Source: Bryopsis sp. KO-2023
Lineage: Eukaryota > Chlorophyta > Ulvophyceae > Bryopsidales > Bryopsidaceae
Reading direction: 5' to 3'
NCBI GenBank assembly: GCA_030272585.1
Contig: BSYQ01000001.1
Span: 7,688,001 to 7,752,000, forward strand
DNA length: 64,000 nucleotides
The translations under genes and the position numbers were made by a program. A model generated the notes under the pieces. The model did not search any database. It saw only the letters and a program-made list of their open reading frames with translations, and was not told the DNA's origin. This document shows, piece by piece, positions 1 to 12,169 of the stretch. Positions within the stretch are counted from its first letter, which is position 1. Every line of letters starts with the position of its first letter.

Positions 1-459
1 CGTTTCTACTTCAACATCACAGGATTTCCTTTTCCACTGGGGCCATTTTTCGACAGAAAGACGATTCGAAAAGAGGCGAGTGCATGATCAGATCTGCCTT
101 TTGTGGAAAATTCAAATCCAAAAATTAATTAATCGATAAGCAAGCTTTGACATCACAAGATTGTGACCGAACTGAGTTACCATACATCATTTGCCCATGA
201 GTTGATAGGAGTTGCAAGAACCAGAAATTCACAATGAACGAATTTTAAAATATGGCCACTTTTTCACCTTCCTTTTCCTTCCATTTTTTTATCAAGGGCA
301 GTCTGAAATGACACCTTAGTTTGAGTTTGGTCGCACTTTCACATTCGTCCAATTGAGTGAGATCACAGCAATGCAATTTCCTTTAGCAGACTCTTAAAAG
401 GGTCCTAGATCTCCTAGATCCAGTGCACAGAAAAATAGATGTTCGAGTTTTTGAAATGA
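1..459. other. 5' flank of the DUF4336 gene
   Basis: No coding exon could be assigned here. The stretch lies directly upstream of the first recognisable DUF4336 exon. It may hold an upstream exon encoding an organelle-targeting peptide, but no convincing start codon plus donor was found. Confidence 0.4.
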
Positions 460-2141
460 GTGTTTTGTTTTTCTTCCGGGACGGGGAACCATCAACAGAT
501 CGTGAAAGGCAAGATTTGGACGTTCGATCAGCCTCAGAGTCTGGAATTCAGCACAGTCACCATCAACATCCGCATGACTGTGGTTAAGCTGGAAAGCGGG
601 GGTTTGTGGGTCCATTCACCCATCGCCCCCACCAAAGAATGCTTGAATCTCTTGAAAGAATTGGACGCCCCCATCGAATACATCATTCTTCCCACATTCG
701 CCTACGAGCACAAAATCTTTGTGGGACCATTTTCCCGCAAGTTTCCAAAGGCTCAGGTGTATGTGGCCCCGAGTCAATGGAGCTGGCCGATCAATTTACC
801 CCCTCAATTTTTTGGGATATTCCCTGACGCTGAGCTGAAGGACAAGGACATGGGGACGCCCTGGGCGGACGAAATCGATCAAAAGGTGTTCAGACCTCCG
901 GACGTAGGTAGGAATGGGGAAGAGAGAAAAGCGTGTCGCGCCAGCATCGACCTTGTTTTGAGTTGAAAAAACGACATTTTCAGCTCCAGAGGGACCCATC
1001 AATTTTCTCGTTGAATCGCATTAGATCGATTTCTGTCTGCGAGTTGTTGGGCCACAAGGAGATAGTGGTAGAGGCGCTTTTGTTGTGTAACAGGAGATTG
1101 TTTTCCCACAACTGGGGGAAGTTTCCTTGGCTGGTGGATGTTCCAAGAACAGGTGTTCTTGACCAGCCTGGGCTGTGGGGGCATGCGCCCACCAGATTTG
1201 TGTCTGACTGGGTGTACATATGTATATATGACCTGGGTTGGGGAATGTTTACCAATTTGATGGGATTGCCACAAGGTAAGCTAGGTTGTTTGTGTGACAG
1301 GTATCGGCCCCTATGTGGAGTGCATGTTCTATCACAAGGCCTCCAAAACACTGATCGTAACAGATATTGTGGTATACATTCCGTCGACCCCCTTGGAGAT
1401 CGTCCCGACTGCGAACTTGTTGGATCAGGCAAAGGATAATGGCTTGAACACGTTTCTCACTGGGGACATGACCAAGGAAGAAGTCAAAGCCAAAACAGTG
1501 CCTGGAGAGGTCGATGACACGCCTGCCAACCGAAAACGAGGTCAGACAGAGCAGAAAACCTGCAACAATGGAAAACCTCCACCATCTGTGCTTTTTCTTA
1601 CGGATTTGGGGACTTGGTCAATCAACCGATGAGAATGTTCAGACAATGATTCTTGCCGACCTTCGCCAGCGAGTCACCGGACTGTGCATGTTTTTGTTAC
1701 GCAGGCTGGATGCGAACTGCTCTTCTGGTGCTGTATTTCGGGCCATACAATCTCCTGCAGCCCCAGGCGTCGTTTCGGGCGATCGCAGACAAATGGATTG
1801 TCTCGCCTGTCATACGAATCCTCGTCTACTCGCGCATCCCCAAATCGGTCACCAAATGGATCGATGAGATCGAATCTGATTGGGACTTCACCAGTGTAAT
1901 CCCATGTCACTTTGCCGGCCCAGTGAAGGCCAGACCTGGCGATCTTAGCCAAGCATTTGCATTCTCATACATAGCAGCAGGAACCAAGCCTCGAGTGGGA
2001 GGTGGTGGGGGTATCTTTGGTTTCCTCAAACCTCCGGAGGCTGCTCTGAAGGATTATATTCCTGCGTCAGACCTCGCCAGATTAAATTCTTTAAATGATA
2101 CTCTCAACGATGCTGGAGTGGTGTACTCCGACCTGGAGTGA
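460..2141 (+). CDS. DUF4336 domain protein, 5' end unresolved
   Basis: Three exons join in frame: up to 907, 1301-1540 and 1705-2141 (stop). Introns 908-1300 and 1541-1704 are GT-AG and both phase 1. The product starts around GKIWTFDQ and INIRMTVVKL and runs through IILPTFAYEHKIFVGPF, QVYVAPSQWSWPINLP, GPYVECMFYHKASKTLIVTD and DTPANRKRGWMRTALLVLYF. This order matches the DUF4336 family of plants, algae and cyanobacteria, which is related to metallo-beta-lactamase folds and often plastid-targeted; its function is unknown. The true start is not clear. The reading frame is open from 460, but an acceptor (caacag) at 498 is in phase, so the first exon may begin at 499 with the N-terminus encoded upstream or outside the window. 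It converges with the kinase/ATP-grasp gene. Family assignment is firm; the 5' end is not. Confidence 0.85.
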
Positions 2142-2681
2142 CCAGCTTTCCGTTTTATTGCTTGTCGGGGGGGACATGGCTGGGTTCTGAGGGGAAAGGA
2201 CTTCAATTTCATTCAACAGGATACGTTAATATCAGAGACGCACAAGGCGTGGTCACATTATATTCATTTTATTGCTTGGTGGTGATGAGGTGGAAAAAAG
2301 GAAAAAATCCGGTGGAGTGGTGGAATTTGTTTGTTAATTGAAACCACCCTTTCAAAGTCACTCCATGGTCTGAGACTGGTTGTACAAGAACAGAGTTTCA
2401 TTCTTCACTCCAATGAATCAAGAAAAGGCCGACTCCTTGGCGGATTGTGGACAAGCGGCCCAATCAAACAAGATCAGATGAGAGGTGACAACTTTTTATG
2501 AGATCGCTGGAATTCACTGTGCCACACACAACCAAGAGCACCAGGCAAGACCACACCAGTCCAGATGTCTGTCATTAAGCTTCAACCCAACGCACAATAT
2601 TACAGTGTCATTGTTCAATCCTGCTTCAAATCATCACGAAACCCATCACGAACGTAGAAAAGCACAAAATTCGAGAACGTG
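2142..2681. other. Intergenic, between convergent 3' ends
   Basis: The stretch separates the stop of the DUF4336 gene (+) from the stop of the kinase/ATP-grasp gene (-). No further gene is seen. It presumably holds both 3' UTRs and polyadenylation signals. Confidence 0.5.
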
Positions 2682-5600
2682 CTACTGCTTGGACATGATT
2701 TTGATAGCAGCGTCAGCGACTGGGTCTGCCAAGTACAACTGCTGAGTAATACCAACACACGAGCAGTTGAATTCACCGACGAAGTATGAGTCCGCTCCAT
2801 CGCTCGTTTTCTCGCCAAGGATGAAATCAGATGTCCAGATGAGTGGGATAGGCTCGCCATCCATTCCGAGAGCAGGCATGATCTTGGGGAGGTCCTTGTT
2901 GATGAAGTTGTCCATCAACACAGCGAACTGAGGATCGTCAGGCTTGTAGGACACATACTTGGCTCCCGACGCCAGAGTTGCAGAGATACCTCCATCAACA
3001 GGCTTCTTGTGGACAATCTCCGTGGGCGTATCGTAGATCATATTCACACGAAGCTCTCCCTCCACAATCCTCGGCAAAAATCTTTGATCGATGAGCTGCC
3101 CATCTTCTCCTTCAATGTATTGCTCACAGAATTTCATGAACTCATCGACGGTCTTCTCTTCTTTGTGGTTATCGACAGCTTCTTGCAAATTCAACAAAGT
3201 GTCGCCCGTAACGTCGCCACTTTGGTCTTCTTTTACTTTCACAACCCAGATTCCTTCTCCCTGTGATCCTCTGTTTTGCTTCAACACACGTGTTCCAGTC
3301 GCCACCGTCTTAGGGAAGTTTTCCTTGAACGAAGGAATGTCATAGTAGGCAAACGTATCCGACATTCCACACGACAAATCCTTGATCTTGAGTAGAGCAT
3401 CCTTGGCTCCCATCTTCTTCATGACCTCAGGGTGGGACATCGCCGCCACCCCCTTGGATGCCAGGTTTCTGCACATATCATCCAGCTTGCTCTGGGTAAC
3501 GCCATCGTATTTTCCAGGATTCACACGGCACAGGAAACCGCTCAATTTCGACATCTCCTCAAACACTTGGTCGTGGGTAGCGTCAGTGTAGAACAGAGGC
3601 TTCGCCGCCCATCCCTTCTTGATCAAACTGTTACAGATGGGGATTGTGTCCCTTCTGTGACCATCAGCACCCTTGTCACTCCCACCCATACACTCCAGTA
3701 CAACGGCGCTGCCAACAGGGTTCGAGGGCTGAGGCAACAGTTGCGTTCCCTTCCCGGCCGTCATGATTTTGATAGCCGCCTGAGCAACTGGGTCCGCCAG
3801 ATACAACTGCTGGGTGATACCAACACAGGAGCAGTTGAATTCCCCAACAAAATAGGTGTCCTTCCCGTCGCTCGTTTTCTCTCCCAGAATGAAATCAGAT
3901 GTCCAGATGAGTGGGATAGGCTCGCCATCCATTCCCAGAGCAGGCATAATCTTTGGGAGGTCCTTGTTGATGAAGTTGTCCATCAACACAGCGAACTGGG
4001 GGTCGTCAGGCTTGTAGGACACATACTTGGCTCCCGACGCCAGAGTTGCAGAGATACCTCCATCAACAGGCTTCTTGTGGACAATCTCCGTGGGCGTATC
4101 GTAGATCATGTTCACACGGAGCTCTCCCTCCACAATTCTTGGCAAAAACCTTTGATCGATGAGTTGTCCGTCATCTCCCTCAATATATTGCTCACAGAAT
4201 TTCATGAACTCATCCACGGTCTTCTCTTCCTTGTGGTTATCAACGGCTTCTTGCAAATCCAGGAGCGTACTTCCATTAACAGGACCGCTGCTCCCAGCCT
4301 TGACCTTCACAACCCAGATCCCTTCTCCCTGAGATCCCCTGTTTTGCTTCAACACACGTGTTCCAGTCGCCACTGTCTTAGGGAAGTTCTCCTTGAACGA
4401 AGGGATGTCATAGTAAGCAAACGTATCCGACATTCCACAAGACAAATCCTTGATCTTGAGCAAGGCATCCTTGGCTCCCATCTTTTTCATGACCTCAGGG
4501 TGGGACATCGCCGCCACCCCCTTGGACGCCAGTTTTCTGCACATGTCATCCAGCTTGCTCTGGGTAACGCCATCGTATTTTCCAGGATTCACACGGCACA
4601 AGAACCCACTCAATTTCGACATCTCCTCAAACACTTGGTCGTGGGTAGCGTCAGTGTAGAACAGAGGCTTCGCCGCCCATCCCTTCTTGATCAAACTGTT
4701 GCAGATGGGAATTGTGTCTCTTCTGTGCCCATCAGGGCCCTTATCGCTTCCCCCTTTGCACTCAAGCACAACGGCACTTCCAACTGGCTTCTCAGGTTGC
4801 GGAAGGAGTTGAGTACATTTTCCAACCGACATGATCTTGATGGCTGCCTCAGCGACTGGGTCCGCCAGATACAACTGCTGGGTGATGCCAACACAGGAGC
4901 AGTTGAATTCCCCAACAAAATAGGTGTCCTTCCCGTCACTCGTTTTCTCGCCAAGGATGAAATCAGATGTCCAGATGAGTGGAATTGGCTCGCCATCCAT
5001 TCCGAGAGCAGGCATGATCTTAGGGAGATCCTTGTTGATGAAATTGTCCATCAACACAGCAAACTGAGGATCATCAGGCTTGTAGGACACATACTTGGCC
5101 CCAGATGCCAGGGTCGCTGAGATACCTCCATCAACAGGCTTCTTGTGGACAATCTCAGTTGGGGTGTCGTAAATCATGTTCACACGGAGCTCTCCCTCCA
5201 CAATCCTTGGCAAAAACCTTTGATCGATGAGTTGTCCGTCATCTCCCTCAATATATTGCTCACAGAATTTCATGAACTCATCGACGGTCTTCTCTTCCTT
5301 GTGGTTATCAACGGCTTCTTGTAAGTCCAGGAGAGTACTTCCATTTACCGGCCCGCTGTTGCCCGCCTTCACTTTCACCACCCAGATTCCTTCTCCCTGA
5401 GATCCTCTGTTTTGCTTCAACACACGTGTTCCAGTCGCCACCGTCTTAGGAAAGTTCTCCTTGAACGAAGGAATGTCATAGTAGGCAAACGTATCCGACA
5501 TCCCACACGACAAATCCTTGATCTTGAGCAGGGCATCCTTGGCCCCCATCTTTTTCATGACCTCAGGGTGGGACATCGCCGCCACCCCCTTGGACGCCAG

Positions 5601-8012
5601 CTTTCTGCACATATCGTCGAGCTTGCTTTGGGTAACACCATCGTATTTTCCAGGATTCACACGGCACAGGAACCCATTGAGTTTGGACATCTCCTCAAAA
5701 ACTTTGTCGTGGGTAGCGTCGGTGTAGAACAGTGGCTTCGCCGCCCATCCCTTCTTGATCAAACTGTTACAGATAGGAATTGTGTCTCTTCTGTGCCCGT
5801 CAGGGCCCTTATCGCTCCCCCCTTTGCACTCAAGCACAACGGCACTTCCAACCGGCTTCTCGGGTTGCGGAAGGAGTTGAGTACATTTTCCAGCCGACAT
5901 GATCTTGATAGCCGCCTCAGCAACTGGATCGGCCAGGTACAACTGCTGGGTGATTCCAACACAGGAGCAGTTGAATTCCCCAACAAAATAGGTGTCCTTC
6001 CCGTCGCTCGTTTTCTCTCCCAGAATGAAATCAGATGTCCAGATAAGTGGGATAGGCTCGCCATCCATTCCCAGAGCAGGCATGATCTTGGGGAGGTCCT
6101 TGTTGATGAAGTTGTCCATCAACACAGCGAACTGGGGGTCGTCAGGCTTGTAGGACACATACTTGGCCCCAGACGCCAGGGTTGCAGAGATACCTCCATC
6201 AACAGGCTTCTTGTGGACAATCTCGGTTGGTGTATCGTAAATCATGTTCACACGGAGCTCTCCCTCCACAATTCTTGGCAAGAACCTTTGATCGATGAGT
6301 TGTCCGTCATCTCCCTCAATATATTGCTCACAGAATTTCATGAACTCATCGACGGTCTTCTCTTCCTTGTGGTTATCAACGGCTTCTTGCAAGTCCAGGA
6401 GCGTACTTCCATTAACTGGACCGCTGCTCCCAGCCTTGACCTTAACAACCCAGATTCCCTCTCCCTGTGATCCTCTGTTTTGCTTCAACACACGTGTTCC
6501 AGTCGCCACCGTCTTGGGAAAGTTCTCTTTGAACGAAGGGATGTCATAGTAAGCAAACGTATCGGACATTCCACACGACAAATCCTTGATCTTGAGCAAG
6601 GCATCCTTGGCTCCCATCTTTTTCATGACCTCAGGGTGGGACATCGCCGCCACCCCCTTGGATGCCAGTTTTCTGCACATATCGTCGAGCTTGCTTTGCG
6701 TAACGCCATCGTACTTTCCAGGATTCACACGGCACAGGAAACCGCTCAATTTCGACATCTCCTCAAACACTTGGTCGTGGGTAGCGTCAGTGTAGAACAG
6801 AGGCTTCGCCGCCCATCCCTTCTTGATCAAACTGTTACAGATGGGGATTGTGTCCCTTCTGTGACCATCAGCACCCTTGTCACTCCCACCCATACACTCC
6901 AGTACAACGGCGCTGCCAACAGGGTTCGAGGGCTGAGGCAACAGTGGAGTACATTTTCCAGCCGTCATGATTTTGATAGCCGCCTGAGCAACTGGGTCCG
7001 CCAGATACAACTGCTGGGTGATTCCAACACAGGAGCAGTTGAATTCCCCAACAAAATAGGTATCCTTCCCGTCGCTCGTTTTCTCTCCCAGAATGAAATC
7101 AGATGTCCAGATGAGTGGGATAGGCTCATCATTCATTCCCAGAGCAGGCATGATCTTAGGGAGATCCTTGTTGATGAAGTTGTCCATCAACACAGCGAAC
7201 TGAGGGTCGTCAGGCTTGTAGGACACATACTTGGCTCCCGACGCCAGAGTTGCAGAGATACCTCCATCAACAGGCTTCTTGTGGACAATCTCAGTTGGGG
7301 TGTCGTAAATCATGTTCACACGGAGCTCTCCCTCCACAATCCTTGGCAAAAACCTTTGATCGATGAGTTGTCCGTCATCTCCCTCAATATATTGCTCACA
7401 GAATTTCATGAACTCATCGACGGTCTTCTCTTCCTTATGGTTATCGACAGCTTCTTGCAAGTCCAGGAGCGTACTTCCATTCACTGGACCGCTGTTGCCG
7501 GCCTTGACCTTCACCACCCAGATTCCCTCTCCCTGTGATCCTCTGTTTTGCTTCAACACACGTGTTCCAGTCGCCACCGTCTTGGGAAAGTTCTCTTTGA
7601 ACGAGGGGATGTCATAGTAAGCAAACGTATCCGACATTCCACACGACAAATCCTTGATCTTGAGCAGGGCATCCTTGGCTCCCATCTTTTTCATGACTTC
7701 AGGGTGGGACATCGCCGCCACCCCCTTGGACGCCAGCTTTCTGCACATATCGTCGAGCTTGCTTTGGGTAACACCATCGTACTTTCCAGGATTGACACGG
7801 CAGAGGAACCCATTGAGTTTGGACATCTCCTCAAACACTTGGTCGTGGGTAGCGTCAGTGTAGAACAGTGGCTTCGCCGCCCATCCCTGCTTTATCAAAC
7901 TGTTGCAGATGGGGATTGTGTCCCTTCTGTGCCCATCAGGACCCTTATCACTACCCCCTTTGCACTCGAGAACCACTACTTTCCCCGTTGGGCAGACAGG
8001 CTGAGGAAGGAG
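2682..8012 (-). repeat. Five coding tandem repeats of 1068 bp
   Basis: Units, counted from each LLPQP linker, lie at 8012-6945, 6944-5877, 5876-4809, 4808-3741 and 3740-2682. The last unit is slightly short because it ends at the stop codon. The spacing is exactly 1068 bp with no indel in 5.3 kb. The units are nearly identical at DNA level. The C-terminal unit is the most divergent, with EDQSGDVTGDTLLNL replacing the AGNSGPVNGSTLLDL-type stretch. An assembler could easily collapse or expand this array. Confidence 0.95.
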
Positions 8013-9071
8013 TCCATGGAGGTGATTTCCGACTGCGTCCTGAACGGCGGCGAACACGTCATCCGTGTCGGGAACAGCGGAGACTGTGATGCACCTTCCG
8101 AGCTTTCTGTAGTATTCAACAACGGGCATGCTTGCATCCACGAATGTCTTGAAACGTTTCTGAATGGTCTCAGCATTGTCATCGACCCTTCCGCTTGTTT
8201 GTGACCTCGACATCAAGCGCTTCTGCATAACATCTTCGGGGCAGTCGAGGAACAGAACCATTTCACACTCCTTGACTTGTTCGGCAAAGGCTTTCGCTTG
8301 GTCGAGCGCTCTCGGGAACCCATCGATGAGGAAGTTTTTGGCTCCGCTCTCAATCATAGCCTTTTTAAGCAGGCCAATTGTCACATCCATCGGCACAAGC
8401 TTTCCTTGCGTCATGAGCTCTTCACATTTCTTCCCTGTCTCGGAACCGCTTTTGACTTCCTCCCTGAGAAGGTCGCCAGCCGACAAGTGGGTGCAGCCAT
8501 ACTGCTCGACCAGTTTGAGGCATTGGGTCCCCTTGCCGCTTCCTGGGCCTCCAAGAACGAAGAACACCCTCACATCGGAACCAATACCCTGCACACAAGA
8601 GTCCACTGTTCAGTGCCCATAAGTAACAACACGACACACATGCCCTGCGTTCGATGGATTCTTTAAGAAAAAGTCCCGTGGCCAAAGCCTTGAATAGAAG
8701 GTATTGCATAGAATCGGTGCGCCGCCACCAGTTTGTTCGACGAATGGCGCGTTTCAAATTTTCTTCCACCCTATTCAAACAGTGACATTCTCGATGCAAT
8801 ATCGCCAAGACCCTCAAGGAATATTGGTTCCTTGTGGAGCCTCGTATGGCTTCCTTGGATATGCGCGTCTTTCGAGGCAACGAAAACGTTCGAGGCAGGA
8901 ATACAACAATAGGGCCTTAAAGCTGGCTGACCTGCTGGCTTCCAGCAGCGGCGTCGTTGCCCTTTCCGGCTCCCTGCGCAAACAAGAAACACTCTGTTAG
9001 AGGGAATTCGCATCTTTCAGCAACAACACGTGACACAGGGCCCACTCGCTTACCGCGGATACAGCATCCAT
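2682..9071 (-). CDS. Adenylate/UMP-CMP-type kinase fused to five tandem ATP-grasp domains
   Basis: Three exons on the minus strand: 9071-9054 (MDAVSA), 8973-8932 (14 residues) and 8588-2682. All introns are phase 0 with GT-AG ends, giving 1988 residues. Residues ~25-200 form a nucleoside monophosphate kinase: P-loop GGPGSGKGTQ, LIDGFPR, and a short LID around SGRVDD, as in AK1/UMP-CMP kinases. The remaining 1780 residues are five units of exactly 356 residues. Each has a glycine-rich nucleotide loop (VLKQNRGSQGEGIWVV), an acidic and basic core (EGELRVNMIYDTP, HKKPVDGG) and a C-terminal metal-site motif (VGEFNCSCVG). These are hallmarks of ATP-grasp ligases, closest in my memory to the uncharacterised Cj0069-like group. 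The substrate is unknown. The kinase may supply or recycle nucleotide for the ligase units, but this is inference. No targeting signal or membrane segment is evident. Confidence 0.85.
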
Positions 9072-10005
9072 CTTCGAAGTTGCACAACCCATAAGCTAAG
9101 GTAGTAGTTCAGGTTGGTGAGCCAATTTTTTCTTGACTCAAGAAGGAATCCAATCAGTGCTCCTCAGTAGTCCGAACTGGTACACAATAAACAACACTCC
9201 GTGGAGACTGCTCGGGAAGCTCCTTTTGTTCTGTTTGCATCCAGTTCGCTAATCTGGTTGTTGTCCCGATACACCAACCACCAGGGGGTTTTAACGGTCT
9301 TGAATAACGGGATCCTGTGTAGAGACTGATTCCTAGAATATTGGCGGTTGTAACTGTTCTAACCTTCTCCTGGGAAATTCCCTATTGGAGTCTGAATGTT
9401 GGCTGGGGATATAACGTCAGCAGTATTTGTCCAATTGGTTTCTGCACATCCATCACCATAATGTAATTTTGCGGCATATATCAGCAGGTTTGAATAAAAC
9501 AATTCATCTTGCAGACTCTTCGAAAGAACTGGCCTGGCGCCGTCCAACCTCAGGATTCTTGGATTTTTGCTCCATTGGATTTCTGGTAAGTAAAACGAAA
9601 AGTAGAGCGAAAAGTTGCTCTTCTTCGTCGACGCATGGCGCTAAGCCAGTCTTTCAAGAGCTGTTATAAAAAAACCCGGCGTGGATGGGTGAATGAAACA
9701 CATCAACTGATGCATCGACTAATTTTCAAAGCTCATAGACACCAGCCTTGCAGCTTCGAAGGTTTTCATTGTGTGTGTGTTAAACGTGAAATGGGCACGA
9801 CGTTTGGAGAGCTTCAGATAGAAAAGAAAGGAATGCGAAGGCACACATTTGGAAGGTGCCAAACGATAGCATCACATTTAGGTTGTTAAAAGTTCTCCTC
9901 CAAAGAAGGAAAGACTGAATGAAACATTTCCGCATTAATCTCCCAGCCCCCACATCTCCTTTTTTCACCAAAACAGCTGGAACCCAACAAGCTGCCTATC
10001 CACAA
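9072..10005. other. Intergenic region upstream of the kinase/ATP-grasp gene
   Basis: No supported coding exon on either strand. It contains the likely promoter of the minus-strand kinase/ATP-grasp gene, whose first exon is only 18 bp of coding sequence ending at 9071. Confidence 0.4.
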
Positions 10006-10644
10006 TTACCACAACGCGCAAGACGTAGCAGTTTGAAAAGAACTAAGCTCACAGAAAAAGAGAGTCATCGGTCTCTGTGGTGGTGGAATGAAAACCAAAG
10101 AGGCAACACGAGATTTTTGTGCACAGTTGTGGCAAGGCCAACACACATTGCAAACTGGACTTGTCGACTCAGGTGTCAAGCATTTTGGCTCGCCCCCCTT
10201 CCCAAAAACGAAATCCCATCGTCCACCTGGGGAACTCTGGTGTTGGTGCTTGTGCGCAATGTCATACCCCAAAACACATGAGCCTTTGCAGCTTCCTGTT
10301 CGGTTTCTGTCGTGACATAGGCGGCCACTCTTCGCAATTTTTTTGCTGGCCTTGGTCTCCTCCTCCTCTCGGACTTGGATTTTTTGACTGATGTCTGGGA
10401 TTGTAGTAGTTTTGGGGCTCTTTTGCTTTGGGGCTGTGCGTCTATCGCTCTCGTTGTTCTGGGGTTTGGTTAACAGACTAACAGACTTTTTGGGGGCTTG
10501 GACCACACAGTGATTCTTTCCAGACGATTGAGGTTCGAGGCCCTTTCTGGGGGTCTCAAGAGTCGTGATTTTTCTGTGTTTCTCGGTGTCTGGGTTGCTT
10601 TGGGCAGCCAGGCTCTCTTTGGGCCTCTTGGGCTGCTTTGCCAT
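10006..10644 (-). CDS. Lysine-rich hypothetical exon or ORF
   Basis: An open stretch of 212 codons on the minus strand with biased composition: rich in K, P, S, T and Q in its first 120 residues, then a Cys/His-containing part (LCHDRNRTGSCKGSC, later CNVCWPCHNC). A stop lies directly before its first ATG. An alternative reading begins after an acceptor-like CAG a few codons in. Because the neighbouring ankyrin paralogue ends in a separate lysine-rich exon, this could be the 3' exon of the ankyrin gene at 12-13 kb. It could equally be an independent gene or chance. No known domain is recognised. Confidence 0.3.
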   Translation of the reverse strand: MAKQPKRPKESLAAQSNPDTEKHRKITTLETPRKGLEPQSSGKNHCVVQAPKKSVSLLTKPQNNESDRRTAPKQKSPKTTTIPDISQKIQVREEEETKASKKIAKSGRLCHDRNRTGSCKGSCVLGYDIAHKHQHQSSPGGRWDFVFGKGGEPKCLTPESTSPVCNVCWPCHNCAQKSRVASLVFIPPPQRPMTLFFCELSSFQTATSCALW

Positions 10645-12169
10645 TTAGGAAGGTTCGGTCGTTTAGGCCATCAGGCCATCCTTTCATTGTCAAAGTTTCA
10701 CTTTTGCAGCTTGCTCGCTGTCATTTTCCTTGTCTGACTCATCGTCTTGGATAAGAATCATTTCACTTGGAAACTCTCATGTCCAATGTTCTGGAGAGTG
10801 GCATCTCCTTCACAATGTAGTTCGATGCATCGAACATATGTTTGTTCAATATTCTGGTCAGGTAAGCCTCTCCCTCTATTAACAAAAATTTAGCAAATAA
10901 GCAAAATAACTTTAGAAAATGGGCGGCAGCCAGGTCACCTGCGAATCCTCGTCTATTTTATAGATCTTCTAAAACTCCAGAAAGGCATCTCAATCAATCC
11001 ATCCATGATTACATGTTGCTTCAGAAAGGCATCTATCGAACTCAATCCACATCCTCAGAAAGCTGATCCGCCATCACCAGCGACACCAGCCACACAATTG
11101 AGGTTTGCAAACCTCATCATGCGCCCTCTGCCCAAGGGCTGATACCTGTCAATTAATCAATTACAGAAAAAAGAGGCCATCACCCCCCATATTGCCAGAG
11201 TAATACAAGGTAAGAACAACAAAAGAAAACCCACCCAAAGGAAAGCTCCCTGGACAAAGAAAATATAGTAGCGCCGCCAGAAGATTCAAAACCACAAGAA
11301 AAACCTTTCAGCCCACCACGTCAAATCACGATTGGACAAGCCATTTCTTGCAGTGGAGCGACCATTACACAACATGCAATGGCCCAAGAGTTGCATGTTG
11401 TGTAATGGCCCAAGAGTTGCCCAGCTTGGGCGCCACTGGCGAGGGATCCAAGCAAAGATCTGCTATTGAATTTTTTTGTTGGATTTGATTTCTTCCTTCC
11501 TTTTTCTCATGTGGTGATAGGCAAAGGGACGATGCTTTGGCCCAGCTGAGTGAATTGGCTGCAGTATCCAGGAGAAAAGATGCTCTCAATACAAAGATAC
11601 AACAACAGGGGTTGGGAAGTCGAAGCTGTGCTTGGAAAAGCAATGCGAGGATTTGTCGTCGACAATCCAGCACCTTGAGGGTTTTTGATAAGTCTATTAT
11701 TCTACTCTGAACGTTGAGAGGTCCATTTTCAAGCAGCAAATTGAGAAGGTAGTGGAAAATGGCCACAAGCTCATCGATAAAAAGAGCATATAATGGGTTT
11801 GTGCTTTTAACAGAAATTAGTTATCTGTTGTTTGGTATCCTCCAGCAGCAGTGATTGATTGTTTGCATTTTGCTTTTGACCAAGCATCGGAGCAGCATCT
11901 TTTTAGCGATATTTCGATTCTGTTGAATTTTTTTTTGGCCCGGTCACCAAGTATAGATTCACCAACATCAGCAACAGAGCAGATACCGTTCTCAGTCAAT
12001 TTCATATCTCCTTTTTTCGACATCAAAGGAAAAAAACGCTTGTTCTTCCATATCTCAACCACAATTGCATTCCTCCCGAACCAAAGCATGTCCCTTATTT
12101 CTTTGTTCACACCACGAAAGTGGCTACATTCGGGAGTCTTTATTCTGATTTCAAAACCACCCGAGACCA
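10645..12169. other. Long spacer or intron, no recognised gene
   Basis: Open frames exist on the minus strand (for example 11817-12170 and 11365-11766), but none resembles a known family or has convincing splice structure. It could be an intron of the ankyrin gene just to the right. An inexact repeat of a 20-odd-base phrase (CAACATGCAATGGCCC and similar) occurs at about 11371-11412. Confidence 0.35.

Noticed and set aside
3432-8204. Long plus-strand open frames (for example 3432-5120, 5412-6470, 6480-7538) opposite the kinase/ATP-grasp gene
   Set aside because: They recur every 1068 bp with the repeats and are antisense shadows; their translations have no known domain and no independent support.
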